Source: Planktomarina temperata RCA23
GTDB lineage: Bacteria; Pseudomonadota; Alphaproteobacteria; Rhodobacterales; Rhodobacteraceae
Length of the DNA stretch: 64,000 nucleotides
Reading direction: 5' to 3'
Assembly: GCF_000738435.1 (NCBI RefSeq)
Contig: NZ_CP003984.1
Span: 2,976,001-3,040,000, forward strand
In this document: one piece after another, positions 51,146 through 61,674 of the stretch
How positions within the stretch are numbered: position 1 is the stretch's first letter
How the letters are laid out: each line of letters opens with the position of its first letter
Notes under the pieces: generated by a model
Seen by the model: only the letters and a program-made list of their open reading frames with translations
What the model was told of the DNA's origin: nothing
The model's database searches: none
Made by a program: the position numbers and the translations under genes

Positions 51146-52426
51146 TTAGCTACAACCGGCTGTGATGTTGTTTTCCGCAGCAAAGGCCGCAGAATCTGCA
51201 TCAATCAAAGGTTGGATCACGGACATATCCGTTGCCATGAAGTCGGAAATTAGTGACCACTGCTTGGAAGTGGCATCCCACTGCGCAATAGCTCCAGTTC
51301 CCGGACCACCATGGTTTTCACAGGATACTTTAAAGGATGGGCCAAAATTTGGCATGCCTAGCTCAACCATGCGCGCCTCGGTAATTTCCAAGGCCTCCAT
51401 ACCATCACGCATCATTGCAGGTGTAATGTCGGAAACACCATGAATTTTTTGAGCTGCGCGTACTGCTTCGCTTGCCAACATTGCAGCATAAAGACCACGA
51501 TTATAAACTACTGTTCCCAATTGATCCCCGGCTCCAGCAGCCTTTCCACGATCAACAACATAAGTTTTTAAATCGTCAAATAATGGGAAATCATCTCCAA
51601 CATTGTGAAAAGTAATGGCTTTGTAGCCGTCAGCAGCATCTCCCGCCGGCAAAACATCAATTTCAGCACCGGACCACCAAACGCCAATGAAGTTTTCCAT
51701 TGGGAACCTGATATTAGCTGCCTCTTGTATCGCAACTTGGTTCATAACTCCCCAGCCCCACATAGTCACATAGTCTGGGCGCTCACGGCGGATTTGCAAC
51801 CACTGTGATTTTTGCTCCTGGCCCGGATGATCGACGGCCAAAGTTGTAAGCTCAAAACCATGTTTTTTCGACAATTCTTCCAAAGTACGGATTGGTTCTT
51901 TGCCAAATGCCGAATTGTGATACACCAACGTAAGCTTTTTACCTTTAATGTCACCACCGTTCAATTCCAGCAGATGGTTCACAACAAGAGATGCGCCATT
52001 CCAGTAATTTGCAGGGTAGTTAAATATATTACTAAAAACTTTGCCGTTTGCAGCAGACGTACGACCGTAACCCATAGAGTGTAAAGGAATCCCATCCGCA
52101 GTTACCTTTGGTATCAATTGATAAGTGATGCCTGTAGATAGTGGTTGGTAAACAAGAGCCCCTTCACCTTTGGTCGCTTCGTAGCATTCCACACCTTTTT
52201 CTGTGTTAAAGCCAGTCTCACATTCCAATATGCGAGTCATGACGCCGCCAATACCACCGTCGCGCTCATTTAAAAGTGTCATATAATCAGCGTATCCATC
52301 CGCGAACGGAATGCCTCCAGAAGCATAGGCGCCTGTGCGATAGGACAGAGATGGGAACACCAGGTCTGCCATAACTGGGGCCGCGGCCATGACGGCCGCC
52401 ACTGTTGCTGTTGCTAGTCTTTTCAT
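51146..52426 (-). CDS. ABC transporter substrate-binding protein (LivK/amide-urea family)
   Basis: A 426-residue periplasmic protein with signal peptide residues ~1-20 (ending PVMA). The mature chain begins with a Leu/Ile/Val-binding type I fold (LSYRTGAYASGGIPFADGYADYMTLLNERDGGIGG) and holds GKKLTLVYHNSAFGKEP. Two-lobed binding protein; ligand unknown, but two acyl-CoA ligase genes in the operon suggest a carboxylic acid rather than an amino acid. This gene is more AT-rich than its neighbours. Confidence 0.88.
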   Translation of the reverse strand: MKRLATATVAAVMAAAPVMADLVFPSLSYRTGAYASGGIPFADGYADYMTLLNERDGGIGGVMTRILECETGFNTEKGVECYEATKGEGALVYQPLSTGITYQLIPKVTADGIPLHSMGYGRTSAANGKVFSNIFNYPANYWNGASLVVNHLLELNGGDIKGKKLTLVYHNSAFGKEPIRTLEELSKKHGFELTTLAVDHPGQEQKSQWLQIRRERPDYVTMWGWGVMNQVAIQEAANIRFPMENFIGVWWSGAEIDVLPAGDAADGYKAITFHNVGDDFPLFDDLKTYVVDRGKAAGAGDQLGTVVYNRGLYAAMLASEAVRAAQKIHGVSDITPAMMRDGMEALEITEARMVELGMPNFGPSFKVSCENHGGPGTGAIAQWDATSKQWSLISDFMATDMSVIQPLIDADSAAFAAENNITAGCS

Positions 52427-52490
52427 CGGATTAATCCTCCCTTGGTTTGTCCGAAATACCGGTTGTTCCGGTCATGTAGTTAACCTGTCA

Positions 52491-53567
52491 CTAATGTGGG
52501 AAAGGCCACAATCGTAACTTTTCCTTGGCCACCCGCCACAGCTGAGCCAATCCATGGGGCTCAGCAATCAAAAACACAATGATCAAGGCGCCCACTATAA
52601 TGAACTCTAAATGTGCCGCCAGTGCAGTATCCCAACCAAGGGCTCCCACTAAGATATTTTTTAGCAAAACCGGTAATAAAACCAGCATAGCTGCACCAGC
52701 GAAACTGCCAAAAATTGATCCAAGCCCACCAATGATTACCATAAAAAGAACTAAGAACGACTTCTGAATTCCAAACGATTCACCTACGTCCACAGCTCCA
52801 AGATAGACTGCAAAAAATAATGCGCCAGAAATACCGATGAAAAAACCCGATACCGCGAAGGCTGATAACTTTGCAGTCAACGGATTAACACCAATGATTT
52901 CTGCGGCGATGTCCATGTCACGAATAGCAGACCAGCGACGCCCCATCGAGCCGCGCGTTAAGTTTCGGGCAATAATCCCAGAAATTGTTAAAAAAACAAG
53001 GCAAATCAGGTATTTAGACCAAGCCTCTGTATTCGGACCTGTTACTAAATAACCTAATACAGTTCTATCAGGCGCTGTTATCTGACCGGTAGACGAATAA
53101 TTGTAGAACCAGGCCACCCGGTTGAACAACCAGACCAAAAAGAACTGCGCCGCCAATGTGGCCACCGCCAGATAAAAACCCTTGATCCGCAGGCTTGGCA
53201 GGCCGAAAACCGTGACCACCGCCGCGGTTATTCCACCAGAGATCACCACATGGATCATGATGCTCACCTCTGGAAAGGCTGTCATGAGCTTATAACACGC
53301 ATAGGCGCCCACAGCCATAAATCCACCCGTCCCCAAGGACACCTGGCCACAGTAACCCACAAGGATATTCAGCCCAATCGCGGCAATCGCATAGATCAAA
53401 AAAGGTACCAAAACAGCGTTGGCCCAGTAATCATTAATTACCAAGGGAATGACCAAAAATGCCACGATCAAAACCGCATAATAGCGATAACGATCAAATT
53501 TGATCGGAAAGGTTTGACTGTCCGCTTTATAGGTTTCGCTGAAATCGCCAGACTCACGATATAGCAT
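52491..53567 (-). CDS. Branched-chain-amino-acid-type ABC permease (LivM-like)
   Basis: 358 residues, about ten membrane segments, with LNILVGYCGQVSLGTGGFMAVGAYAC near the start and RDMDIAAEIIGVNPLTAKLSAFAVSGFFIGISGALF, the LivM signature. N-terminal extension of about 30 hydrophilic residues. Pairs with the LivH-like permease encoded upstream. Confidence 0.92.
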   Translation of the reverse strand: MLYRESGDFSETYKADSQTFPIKFDRYRYYAVLIVAFLVIPLVINDYWANAVLVPFLIYAIAAIGLNILVGYCGQVSLGTGGFMAVGAYACYKLMTAFPEVSIMIHVVISGGITAAVVTVFGLPSLRIKGFYLAVATLAAQFFLVWLFNRVAWFYNYSSTGQITAPDRTVLGYLVTGPNTEAWSKYLICLVFLTISGIIARNLTRGSMGRRWSAIRDMDIAAEIIGVNPLTAKLSAFAVSGFFIGISGALFFAVYLGAVDVGESFGIQKSFLVLFMVIIGGLGSIFGSFAGAAMLVLLPVLLKNILVGALGWDTALAAHLEFIIVGALIIVFLIAEPHGLAQLWRVAKEKLRLWPFPH

Positions 53568-53629
53568 GTTCTGCCTCCTTCACATTGAGATCATTCGTCG
53601 CAAAACCCCTTGGGGCGCAGGTACATGAG

Positions 53630-54631
53630 TTATACACGCTCAATGATTTTCTCCCCAAACAAGCCTTGCGGACGAAAGACCAAAAACACCAGAGCCAGCA
53701 TATAGGCGAACCAATTCTCCGTCGCGCCACCCAAGAAGGGCGCGCCGATAAGGAATTCAAACAATTTTTCACCAACACCCACAATTAATCCGCCGACAAT
53801 CGCACCAGGGATTGAAGTGAAGCCTCCAAGTATCAACACAGGAAGCGCTTTGAGTGCAATAAGCGATAATGAAAACTGCACGCCCGATTTCGCGCCCCAC
53901 ATGATGCCAGCGACCAAGGCCACAAAACCGGCAAGTGACCAGACTAAGACCCAAATGAAGCTCAAAGATATGCCAACAGACAAAGCAGCTTGGTGATCAT
54001 CTGCCACGGCTCGCATGGCGCGGCCTTGCTTCGTGTATTGAGCAAATGCCACCAACAGGACCACTAAAACAATCGCCACAATGGCCGCAACAATATCCAG
54101 CTGATCTATGAAAAACCCGTAGAAGTTCGAGCCACCTAAAAATGCCGTAGCTTCCTCAATCCAAAAGCTACCACCCTGCGGAATGCCAACATCAAGTTTC
54201 TTGATATCAGAGCCCCACATCAAATCCCCAAAGCCTTCCATCAGATAGGCTAGCCCAATGGTTGCCATAAATAGGATAATTGGCTCTTGCCCCACCAAAT
54301 GGCGGAAAATGAAATGCTGAACCATCCAGGCCAGACCAACCATCACGGCAATCGCCATCAGAATGGCCGCAAACGCTGGGACGTGCCAACCGAAGTGATG
54401 CACATCCGTGCCAAAGATCGCGTTGATCAAATGGGAAAATGGAACCTGACCATCCATAATGCCCACAAGGGTCAGCGCCGCGAACAAGGCCATAACCCCT
54501 TGCGCATAGTTGAAAATGCCCGAAGCTTTGAAAATTAGAACAAACCCCAAAGCTACCAACGCATAAAGCACACCAGCCATCAAACCATTGATTACAACTT
54601 CGACACCGAATAAAAACTGATCTGGGAACAT
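53630..54631 (-). CDS. Branched-chain-amino-acid-type ABC permease (LivH-like)
   Basis: 333 residues, about eight membrane segments. LMAGVLYALVALGFVLIFKASGIFNYAQGVMALFAA is the LivH start, and TKQGRAMRAVADDHQAALSVGI is the ATPase-contact loop. Inner-membrane half of the translocation pore. Confidence 0.92.
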   Translation of the reverse strand: MFPDQFLFGVEVVINGLMAGVLYALVALGFVLIFKASGIFNYAQGVMALFAALTLVGIMDGQVPFSHLINAIFGTDVHHFGWHVPAFAAILMAIAVMVGLAWMVQHFIFRHLVGQEPIILFMATIGLAYLMEGFGDLMWGSDIKKLDVGIPQGGSFWIEEATAFLGGSNFYGFFIDQLDIVAAIVAIVLVVLLVAFAQYTKQGRAMRAVADDHQAALSVGISLSFIWVLVWSLAGFVALVAGIMWGAKSGVQFSLSLIALKALPVLILGGFTSIPGAIVGGLIVGVGEKLFEFLIGAPFLGGATENWFAYMLALVFLVFRPQGLFGEKIIERV

Positions 54632-54698
54632 AGCTTACGCCTCCGTGCCGGTATTGTGAGCAGCCTGCGTGACGCCGCCGCCCATAAATTTCATACGA

Positions 54699-55517
54699 TC
54701 AATCATGCGCGACCCCTAAATAGGCATCAATCACCGCCTGATTGTTGCGCACTTCGTCGGGCGGCCCATCGCCAATTTTCTTACCATAATCCATCACAAC
54801 CACACGGTCAGATAGATCCATCACAACACCCATGTCATGCTCAATCAAAACAATCGTCGTGCCAAATTCATCGTTCACGTCGAGAATAAAGCGGCTCATG
54901 TCCTCTTTTTCTTCCACATTCATCCCCGCCATCGGCTCATCCAGCAACAGCAGCTTGGGATCAGCCGCCAAGGCGCGGGCCAATTCTACGCGTTTTTTCA
55001 AACCATAGGGCAAGCGGCTGACAGGTGTTTTGCGGATATGTTGAATTTCGAGAAAATCAATGACACGCTCCACAACTGCGCGGTTTTCTGTCTCTTCACG
55101 TTCGGCTTTTCCATACCAAATCGCCTGGCTTAAAATACCACTTTTCATATGGTTCAATCGGCCGGTCATGACGTTATCCAAAACGCTCATGCCTTCGAAA
55201 AGCGCAATATTTTGGAAGGTCCGCGCGATGCCTTGGCGGGCGACTTCAAAGGGTTTCATTTCAGGCCGGCGGGCGCCTTTGTACCAGACCTCCCCTTCCT
55301 GGGGATGGTAAAAGCCAGAAATAACATTGAGCATCGAGGATTTCCCAGCGCCATTGGGTCCGATAATCGCGCGAATTTCTCCCTCGCGCACATCAAAGGA
55401 AATATCCTTGATCGCCACCACCCCGCCAAACCGCAGGGTGATATTCTTCATTTCCATCATCACAGAACCAATGGTTCGGCCATCTGCGGTTACAAAACTT
55501 TCAGCTTGGTCAAACAT
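54699..55517 (-). CDS. Branched-chain-amino-acid-type ABC transporter ATPase (LivG-like)
   Basis: 272 residues. Walker A GPNGAGKSS, signature VSRLPYGLKKRVELARAL, Walker B LLLLDEPMAGM, and the H-loop VLIEHDMGVV. The LivG-type insert GIARTFQNIALFEGMSVLDNVMTGR is present. An N-terminal extension of about 20 residues precedes MKNITLRFGG; a shorter start is possible. Confidence 0.9.
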   Translation of the reverse strand: MFDQAESFVTADGRTIGSVMMEMKNITLRFGGVVAIKDISFDVREGEIRAIIGPNGAGKSSMLNVISGFYHPQEGEVWYKGARRPEMKPFEVARQGIARTFQNIALFEGMSVLDNVMTGRLNHMKSGILSQAIWYGKAEREETENRAVVERVIDFLEIQHIRKTPVSRLPYGLKKRVELARALAADPKLLLLDEPMAGMNVEEKEDMSRFILDVNDEFGTTIVLIEHDMGVVMDLSDRVVVMDYGKKIGDGPPDEVRNNQAVIDAYLGVAHD

Positions 55518-55568
55518 GGGGCGGATACTCCAAAGAATATTGAATGATCACTGCGGGCATGGATACAA

Positions 55569-57530
55569 TCATTGGGCAGCCATCTGTTGCTCAGCGGCAA
55601 GCGCTGCATCCCGCAGCTCCAATTTTGCCGAAATCGAGCCCTTGCGCCCATCCTCATATGTCACCTCAGTAGTGGTCTCAACAAACAGCGCGCCGCCGTA
55701 AAGGCCAACGATCAGATCATCAAATTTATCCTCAACCGTGCGACGACGCACCTTGCGCGTGCGGGTCATTTCACCGTCATCGGCGTCCAATTCCTTATGC
55801 AGAACCAAGAAGCGGCGCACTTGGCAGCCCGACAACATCGGATCTTGCGCGATGCTTTGATTGGTTTCTTCAATATGGGCTTGGATCATGTCCAATACCT
55901 GCGGGTGCTGGGACAGCTCTTGATAGCCGCCATAGGCAATATTGTTGCGCTCGGCCCAATTGCCCACTGCATTTAGATCAATATTCACAAAGGCGGTGCA
56001 ATAGTCCCGGTCATTGCCGAAAACGACAGCCTCCAAAATATTTGGATAGAATTTGAGCTTATTCTCAACATATTTTGGCGCAAACAAACGCCCATCAGCC
56101 ATTTTGCCAACATCTTTGGCCCGGTCAATAATGCGCAGATGGCCCGTGTCCTCTTCAAAAAAGCCCGCATCTCCCGTGGCCACCCAGCCTTCGGCATCCT
56201 TGGTTGATGCTGTGCTTTCAGGGTTGTTGTAATATTCCACAAAAACGCCCGGTGACCGGTAATAGATCTCGCCATTGTCTCCAATGCGCACTTCGACGCC
56301 CGGTGCCGGAACGCCAACCGTATCGGCCCGCACCTCGCCATCGGGTTGAATGGTGACATAAACCGTAGCTTCTGTTTGCCCATACAGCTGTTTGAGGTTG
56401 ATCCCAAGCGAGCGGTAAAAATCGAACAGCTCCGGCCCAATCGCCTCACCGGCTGTATAGCCAATGCGCACGCGGCTCAGGCCAAGGGTGTTTTTCAACG
56501 GGCCATAGATAAAAATATCCCCCAGAAAATACTTCACCCGATCCATAAAGCCGACCGAGGCCCCGCTCAATAGCGCGGGCCCGACGCGCTTGGCATGGGC
56601 CATCGCCTTGTCAAACATCCATTTCTTGAGACGGCCCGCATCTTCCATGCGGATCATCACATTGGTCAACTGGTTTTCAAACACGCGCGGCGGGGCGAAA
56701 TAATAGGTCGGACCGATTTCACGCAAATCCGTCATCATCGTCTCTGCGCTCTCAGGGCAATTGACGCAAAAACCCGTCCACAGGGCTTGCCCCATCGAGA
56801 AGGTATAATCACCGACCCAGGCCATCGGCAGATAAGCCAACACTTCTTCGCCCGGGCCCAAGTCATCAAATTGCGATGAGTTTTTTGAGGTTTCAATGAC
56901 GTTTCGATTGGACAAGACCACGCCCTTTGGGCGGCCCGTTGTCCCGGAGGTATAGAGCATCACGCAGGTGTCATCATAGGTCTGCGCCGCTTGGCGTTTG
57001 GCCAGCTCGTCGCCCAAATCTCCCCGCGCCGCCCGGCCTTCCTCTTGCAAGCTTTGATATTGCTTGAGGATGCTGTGGTCATATTTGCGCAGACCGCGTG
57101 GATCCAAATAGATGACAGTCTGAAGATTTTTCAAACTGTCGCGAATGTCGAGGATCTTATCCACCTGCTCCTGATCACCGGCCACGATAAACCGCGCATT
57201 GCAGTGATCCAGAACATAGGCAATCTCATCTCCCACCGCATCTTGATAAATTGGCACGGGTACAGCGCCAATGGATTGCGCCGCCAACATTGCCCAATAA
57301 AGATACGGACGGTTGCGACCCGCAATCGCCACATGATCGCCTTTTTGTGCGCCCAGCGAGAGCAAACCCAAGGCCAAAGCCTCCACTTGCTCCACCGCTT
57401 CAACCCAAGTCCAGCTTTGCCAAATGCCAAATTCTTTCTCGCGATAGGCCGCTTTATCGCCAAACTCACGCGCATTGCGTGCCAATAATGCTGGAATAGA
57501 GACCAGATCCGCCGAATCCGTCGCAGTCAA
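55569..57530 (-). CDS. Long-chain-type acyl-CoA synthetase (AMP-forming)
   Basis: 653 residues, FadD15/long-chain fatty-acid CoA ligase branch of the ANL family. AMP motif MLYTSGTTGRPKGVVLSN, GYTAGEAIGPELFDFYRSLGINLKQLYGQTEA, and TGDAGFFEEDTGHLRIIDRAKD. The start is TTG 57530, with GGGAGG eight bases upstream. First gene of the ligase-LivG-H-M-K-F-ligase operon. The large C-terminal part has an insert typical of bulky-acid activators. Substrate unknown. Confidence 0.9.
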   Translation of the reverse strand: MTATDSADLVSIPALLARNAREFGDKAAYREKEFGIWQSWTWVEAVEQVEALALGLLSLGAQKGDHVAIAGRNRPYLYWAMLAAQSIGAVPVPIYQDAVGDEIAYVLDHCNARFIVAGDQEQVDKILDIRDSLKNLQTVIYLDPRGLRKYDHSILKQYQSLQEEGRAARGDLGDELAKRQAAQTYDDTCVMLYTSGTTGRPKGVVLSNRNVIETSKNSSQFDDLGPGEEVLAYLPMAWVGDYTFSMGQALWTGFCVNCPESAETMMTDLREIGPTYYFAPPRVFENQLTNVMIRMEDAGRLKKWMFDKAMAHAKRVGPALLSGASVGFMDRVKYFLGDIFIYGPLKNTLGLSRVRIGYTAGEAIGPELFDFYRSLGINLKQLYGQTEATVYVTIQPDGEVRADTVGVPAPGVEVRIGDNGEIYYRSPGVFVEYYNNPESTASTKDAEGWVATGDAGFFEEDTGHLRIIDRAKDVGKMADGRLFAPKYVENKLKFYPNILEAVVFGNDRDYCTAFVNIDLNAVGNWAERNNIAYGGYQELSQHPQVLDMIQAHIEETNQSIAQDPMLSGCQVRRFLVLHKELDADDGEMTRTRKVRRRTVEDKFDDLIVGLYGGALFVETTTEVTYEDGRKGSISAKLELRDAALAAEQQMAAQ

Positions 57531-57705
57531 AATACTATCCTCCCAATGCCGGTTCCCGGCGCCTTTTCATAGGCTCTGGTCAGATAATGGAACTGCGGGT
57601 TGCCAAAGGTCAATCAATTTTTTTGAACATCCGTTCAATTCCACCCAAAATCGTCATGCGAAGACCCATCAAAGGATGCAAAAGGCACAGGAACGAGGGC
57701 GGCAC

Positions 57706-58611
57706 TTACTCTTGCAAGATCACCCGCGTCGGATGAATTTCGCCTGATTTATAACGCCCAATCGCCTGGGCTTTGCCCTCATGGCTGACCCAAATTTCAT
57801 CGCCATACTCTGCGGCGGTAAAACAAATCGCCGGATTGCCATTGCGCAATTTTGCCGCGCCTTCGGCATTGGTTGTTCCTTGCAACAGATCCGTCAAACC
57901 TTCTTCTAAAGGACGCAGAAACTGGTCAATCTCGGAGGTTTTTGCAAAGGGTTCGATCTGTTCGAGGCTGACCGCATGTTCCAAATCGAACGGGCCCGAC
58001 CACAGGCGACGCAATTGCGCCACATGGCCATAGCAGCCCAAAACCTCTCCCAAATCCCGCGCAATCGAACGCACATATCCGCCCTTGCCACAGGTCATTT
58101 CCAAGACCGCTTGATCGGCTGAGGGTCGATCACTAAGCAACAGCTCTTCGACCCAAAGCGGCCGGGCGGCAATCTGCATTTCTTCGCCCGCGCGCGCCAA
58201 TTTATAGGCCCGCTGCCCGTCAATTTTCACAGCGGAAAATTGCGGCGGCACCTGCATGATTTCCCCAAGAAACTCCTGTAAGGCTTCAACAATCTGCGCA
58301 TCATCGGGTCGCAGATCAGAGGTTTTGATCACCTCACCCTCCGCATCATCCGTATTCGTGGCCGCACCAAAGTTTACTGTAAATTCATAGGCTTTCGTTG
58401 CATCCGTGATATAGGGGATGGTCTTAGTCGCCTCGCCCAGCGCCACAGCCAAAAGCCCCGTGGCCTCGGGATCCAAAGTCCCCGCATGGCCCGCTTTTTT
58501 AGCATCAAATGCCCAGCGAATTTTATTGACCACAGCCGTGCTGGTCAGGCCTGCAGGCTTATCAACAATGACCCAACCGGAAATGTCCCGGCCCTTGCGT
58601 GTGCGTCCCAT
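57706..58611 (-). CDS. truB: tRNA pseudouridine(55) synthase TruB
   Basis: 301 residues. [14 protein letters not shown], catalytic Asp47 in [11 protein letters not shown] and the [22 protein letters not shown] motifs. Makes the universal T-loop pseudouridine. Stands 51 bases after rbfA on the same strand, the usual rbfA-truB order. Confidence 0.96.
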   Translation of the reverse strand: MGRTRKGRDISGWVIVDKPAGLTSTAVVNKIRWAFDAKKAGHAGTLDPEATGLLAVALGEATKTIPYITDATKAYEFTVNFGAATNTDDAEGEVIKTSDLRPDDAQIVEALQEFLGEIMQVPPQFSAVKIDGQRAYKLARAGEEMQIAARPLWVEELLLSDRPSADQAVLEMTCGKGGYVRSIARDLGEVLGCYGHVAQLRRLWSGPFDLEHAVSLEQIEPFAKTSEIDQFLRPLEEGLTDLLQGTTNAEGAAKLRNGNPAICFTAAEYGDEIWVSHEGKAQAIGRYKSGEIHPTRVILQE

Positions 58612-58662
58612 AAGTCCCTCATGCGTTCTAGGCGGCTGCCCTAGCCCGGGCAGCGCAGCAGG

Positions 58663-59103
58663 TCAATCGCTCTGAGAGCCCGTATCTGCTGCATCCTCAA
58701 CCTCTGGATCCGGCCCGAGATCGCGGCGCACCTCTTCGCGCTCAAATAAGGCGCGGGTGCTGTCTATCCGATCAAAAGTCTCATCGATGCGAAACCGCAG
58801 ATCAGGGGCAAATTTCAGCCCTGCTTTGCGACCGACGATGCTGCGAATCTGGCCTTTGTTCCGCGCCAATGCGGCAATCGACTCCTCATAGAGCTTACCC
58901 CCCAGAGGCATGATGTAGACAGTCGCAATCTGCAAATCTGGCGAGGTGGTCACCTCTGAGACAGTGATTGAAATGCGGTTCAGTTCGGGATCGTGAATCT
59001 CGTCACGGGCCAGAATTTCAGACAGCGTTCGGCGAATAACCTCGCCGACTTTCAGTTGCCGTTGCGAAGGTCCGGATTTTTTGTGTGATCTGCTTTGTGC
59101 CAT
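58663..59103 (-). CDS. rbfA: Ribosome-binding factor A
   Basis: 146 residues with the KH-like RbfA domain: RQLKVGEVIRRTLSEILARDEIHDPEL, VSEVTTSPDLQIATVYIMP, and PDLRFRIDETFDR, then an acidic tail. Assists late 16S 5'-end processing in the small subunit. ATG 59103 is chosen from family start (MAQSRSHKKSG); ATG 59115 is also possible. No ribosome site is obvious. Confidence 0.93.
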   Translation of the reverse strand: MAQSRSHKKSGPSQRQLKVGEVIRRTLSEILARDEIHDPELNRISITVSEVTTSPDLQIATVYIMPLGGKLYEESIAALARNKGQIRSIVGRKAGLKFAPDLRFRIDETFDRIDSTRALFEREEVRRDLGPDPEVEDAADTGSQSD

Positions 59104-59182
59104 GGAAGAGGTCATAGGCGCTGTACCAATAGGTTTGCAAGTGGCAAAACTTTGCGCCACATAAGCAAGAAAGGAGAATGTC

Positions 59183-59992
59183 ATGGCTCAAACCCCCGCA
59201 ATCACCATCACCGGCGCCTCTGGGCGCATGGGGCAAATGCTGCTGCAAACTGTTTTGAACAGCGATAAAGCCAGGCTTGTCGGCGCAGTTGAACGCAAGG
59301 GACACCCCTGGGTCGGCCGCGATGTTGGTGAGGCTATGGGCGGCCAAGCTGTGGGCGTGGTTGTCACCGATGAGCCGCTTGAGGCTTTTGCGCTCTCTCA
59401 GGCTGTTATCGATTTCACCGCCCCCGCCGCCACGCTGGAATTTGCCGCCCTCGCCGCGCAAGCCCGCGCCGTGCATGTCATCGGAACCACTGGCATGAGC
59501 GAGGACGATCTAGAAAAGCTCGAACCGGCCAGCCGCCACGCGGTGATTGTGCGTGCTGGGAATATGTCACTTGGCGTAAATCTTCTTACGAAATTGACCG
59601 AAAAAGTCGCCGCCGCCTTGGATGAGGATTTCGACATCGAAATTATCGAAGCGCATCACCACCACAAAGTGGATGCCCCTTCTGGTACGGCCCTCATGCT
59701 GGGGGAAGCGGCCGCCGCAGGCCGCGGTGTCTCATTGAGTGATATGCGCGACAGTGGCCGCGATGGCATCACCGGTGCCCGCAAACGCGGTGATATTGGC
59801 TTTGCCGCGATTCGCGGCGGTGATATCGTTGGCGAACACGACGTGCTCTTCGCCTCAGCCGGCGAACGCATCATTTTGCGCCATGTTGCCACAGATCGCG
59901 CCATTTTCGCCCGCGGCGCGCTGAAAGCCGCGCTTTGGGGGCAGGGGAAAAAACCTGGTCACTATGATATGATGGATGTCTTGGGGCTGTAA
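59183..59992 (+). CDS. dapB: 4-hydroxy-tetrahydrodipicolinate reductase
   Basis: 269 residues. NAD(P)-binding [11 protein letters not shown] at the start, then ATGTTG-like IGTTGMS, catalytic [15 protein letters not shown]. Second-stage reduction in the diaminopimelate/lysine pathway. AAGGAG lies before ATG 59183. Divergent from rbfA. Confidence 0.96.
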   Translation: MAQTPAITITGASGRMGQMLLQTVLNSDKARLVGAVERKGHPWVGRDVGEAMGGQAVGVVVTDEPLEAFALSQAVIDFTAPAATLEFAALAAQARAVHVIGTTGMSEDDLEKLEPASRHAVIVRAGNMSLGVNLLTKLTEKVAAALDEDFDIEIIEAHHHHKVDAPSGTALMLGEAAAAGRGVSLSDMRDSGRDGITGARKRGDIGFAAIRGGDIVGEHDVLFASAGERIILRHVATDRAIFARGALKAALWGQGKKPGHYDMMDVLGL

Positions 59993-60038
59993 AAACCCGT
60001 TCTAAAGCCTGGACTGCGCTGATGATATCGGTCCGCTC

Positions 60039-60218
60039 TTAAAAATCCACCGCGATGCCTTTGCGCTCCCAGTCGCCAAATCGTACGGGCTCGGGTCCGT
60101 CACGCCCGCCAAGCTCTGGCGGCAGAGACTGCTCAGGTTGTGCCGCTTTGCGGGCTTCAGCTTCAGCCAGTGCGCGCGCGGCGGCGGCTTTGAGATCGGG
60201 TTTCTTGTTTTCTGTCAT
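60039..60218 (-). CDS. DUF1674 / succinate dehydrogenase assembly factor 4-like protein
   Basis: A 59-residue protein with the DUF1674 end DGPEPVRFGDWERKGIAVDF. The mitochondrial relative SDHAF4 binds flavinated SdhA during complex II assembly. ATG 60218 gives the usual short form; it is divergent from rsmB by 43 bases. Confidence 0.88.
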   Translation of the reverse strand: MTENKKPDLKAAAARALAEAEARKAAQPEQSLPPELGGRDGPEPVRFGDWERKGIAVDF

Positions 60219-60261
60219 AAGGCTGATATACGCCGCTTTCATCAGATCGCAAGGATAGCTT

Positions 60262-61596
60262 ATGCCCCGCCCCCCGCAAAAATCAGGTCGCTCCGGACTT
60301 TCCATGGCCGGTCAAACCAACAAACGTCCCGTTTTGAACCTGCCACGGCAGGCGGCTGTGCGGATATTGAACGGTGTGATGACTGAGCATAAACAGCTTT
60401 CTGAATTAACGCAGTCTGACGACTTCCAAGCCTTAGCGCCCGAAGATCGGGCCCGCAGCCAGCGTTTGGCCACCCATACCCTCCGCCATGTGGGCCGGGC
60501 GGATCGGGCTTTGCGGCCGCATTTGGCCAAGCTGCCAGCTGTCGAAGTGCTGAACATTTTGCGTCTGGGTTTGGTCGAGATCGCAGGGCTCGGCGCTCCA
60601 GCCCATGCTGTGGTCAATGATTTGGTCTCTATTTGCGCCGCCTCCAATCAAACCCGTCCCTATAAGGGCCTTATCAACGCTGTGCTGCGCAAGGCTGTCG
60701 CAGATGTGACTGGAAAATGGGACAAATCCCCCGTGCAAATGCTGCCAAAATGGCTGCGCAATCCTCTGCGCGAAGCCTATGGCAATGGCACAATTATGGC
60801 CATCGAAACCGCGCACATGCGCGGCGCACCGGTGGATTTGACGGTCACTGGCGATCTTGCAACCTGGGCGTCCACTTTGGGCGGCACGCCCTTGGCAAAT
60901 GGATCCCTGCGCCTGGGCGAGATTGGGCAGATTTCTGCGCTTGAGGGTTTTGCAGAGGGCAAATGGTGGGTGCAGGATGCCGCGGCCGCTTGGCCTGCTG
61001 CCGCTTTGGCGGTGACGCCCGGTGAAACCGTGTTGGACGTCTGCGCCGCGCCCGGCGGAAAAACCATGCAAATGGCAGCCCAAGGTGGTGTCCTCACGGC
61101 TTTAGATATCTCCGCCAGTCGGATGGAGCGGGTGGCAGAAAATCTGGCCCGCACCCAATTGGCCGCTGAATTGGTGGTGGCAAATATTCTTGAATGGCAA
61201 GATCCACGGCAGTTTGATGCCGTTTTGCTCGATGCGCCCTGTTCCGCCACCGGGACAATTCGCCGGCACCCGGATCTACCTTTCGCCAAGGATGGCACCG
61301 GCATTTCAGAGCTGATTGAGCTTCAAACACAAATGCTTAATGCAACAGTAGGACGGGTGAAGCCGGGCGGCAAGCTGGTATTTTGCACCTGCTCATTGAT
61401 TCCCGATGAGGGCGAAGTGCAGGCGGAAAATTTCTTGCGCAGACATAAAGATTTCACCGTGGATACGAGCCTGCCTCAGGGCATGGATCCAGCTTGGCGC
61501 ACCGAGGAGGGCGGGTTTCGTTTGCGTCCAGATTATTGGTCCGAGCTCGGCGGAATGGATGGGTTTTATCTTATCCGAATGAACCGGCGCGGGTGA
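60262..61596 (+). CDS. rsmB: 16S rRNA (cytosine-967-C5)-methyltransferase family protein RsmB
   Basis: 444 residues. N-terminal NusB-like RNA-binding domain (AAVRILNGVMTEHKQLSEL, GLVEIAGLGAPAHAVVNDLV), then a SAM methyltransferase: VLDVCAAPGGKTMQMAA, VLLDAPCSATGTIRRHPDL (catalytic Cys) and the second Cys in FCTCSLIPDEGE. AGGA lies six bases before ATG 60262; ATG 60304 is a shorter option. Followed by the heparinase-like gene and purH. Confidence 0.94.
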   Translation: MPRPPQKSGRSGLSMAGQTNKRPVLNLPRQAAVRILNGVMTEHKQLSELTQSDDFQALAPEDRARSQRLATHTLRHVGRADRALRPHLAKLPAVEVLNILRLGLVEIAGLGAPAHAVVNDLVSICAASNQTRPYKGLINAVLRKAVADVTGKWDKSPVQMLPKWLRNPLREAYGNGTIMAIETAHMRGAPVDLTVTGDLATWASTLGGTPLANGSLRLGEIGQISALEGFAEGKWWVQDAAAAWPAAALAVTPGETVLDVCAAPGGKTMQMAAQGGVLTALDISASRMERVAENLARTQLAAELVVANILEWQDPRQFDAVLLDAPCSATGTIRRHPDLPFAKDGTGISELIELQTQMLNATVGRVKPGGKLVFCTCSLIPDEGEVQAENFLRRHKDFTVDTSLPQGMDPAWRTEEGGFRLRPDYWSELGGMDGFYLIRMNRRG

Positions 61597-61674
61597 CATT
61601 TATCAGGGTGACAGGGTAAGGTGTTCGCCGTATAAAAACCACGAAACACTCAATTTTTAGGATCGCGTACGCCT

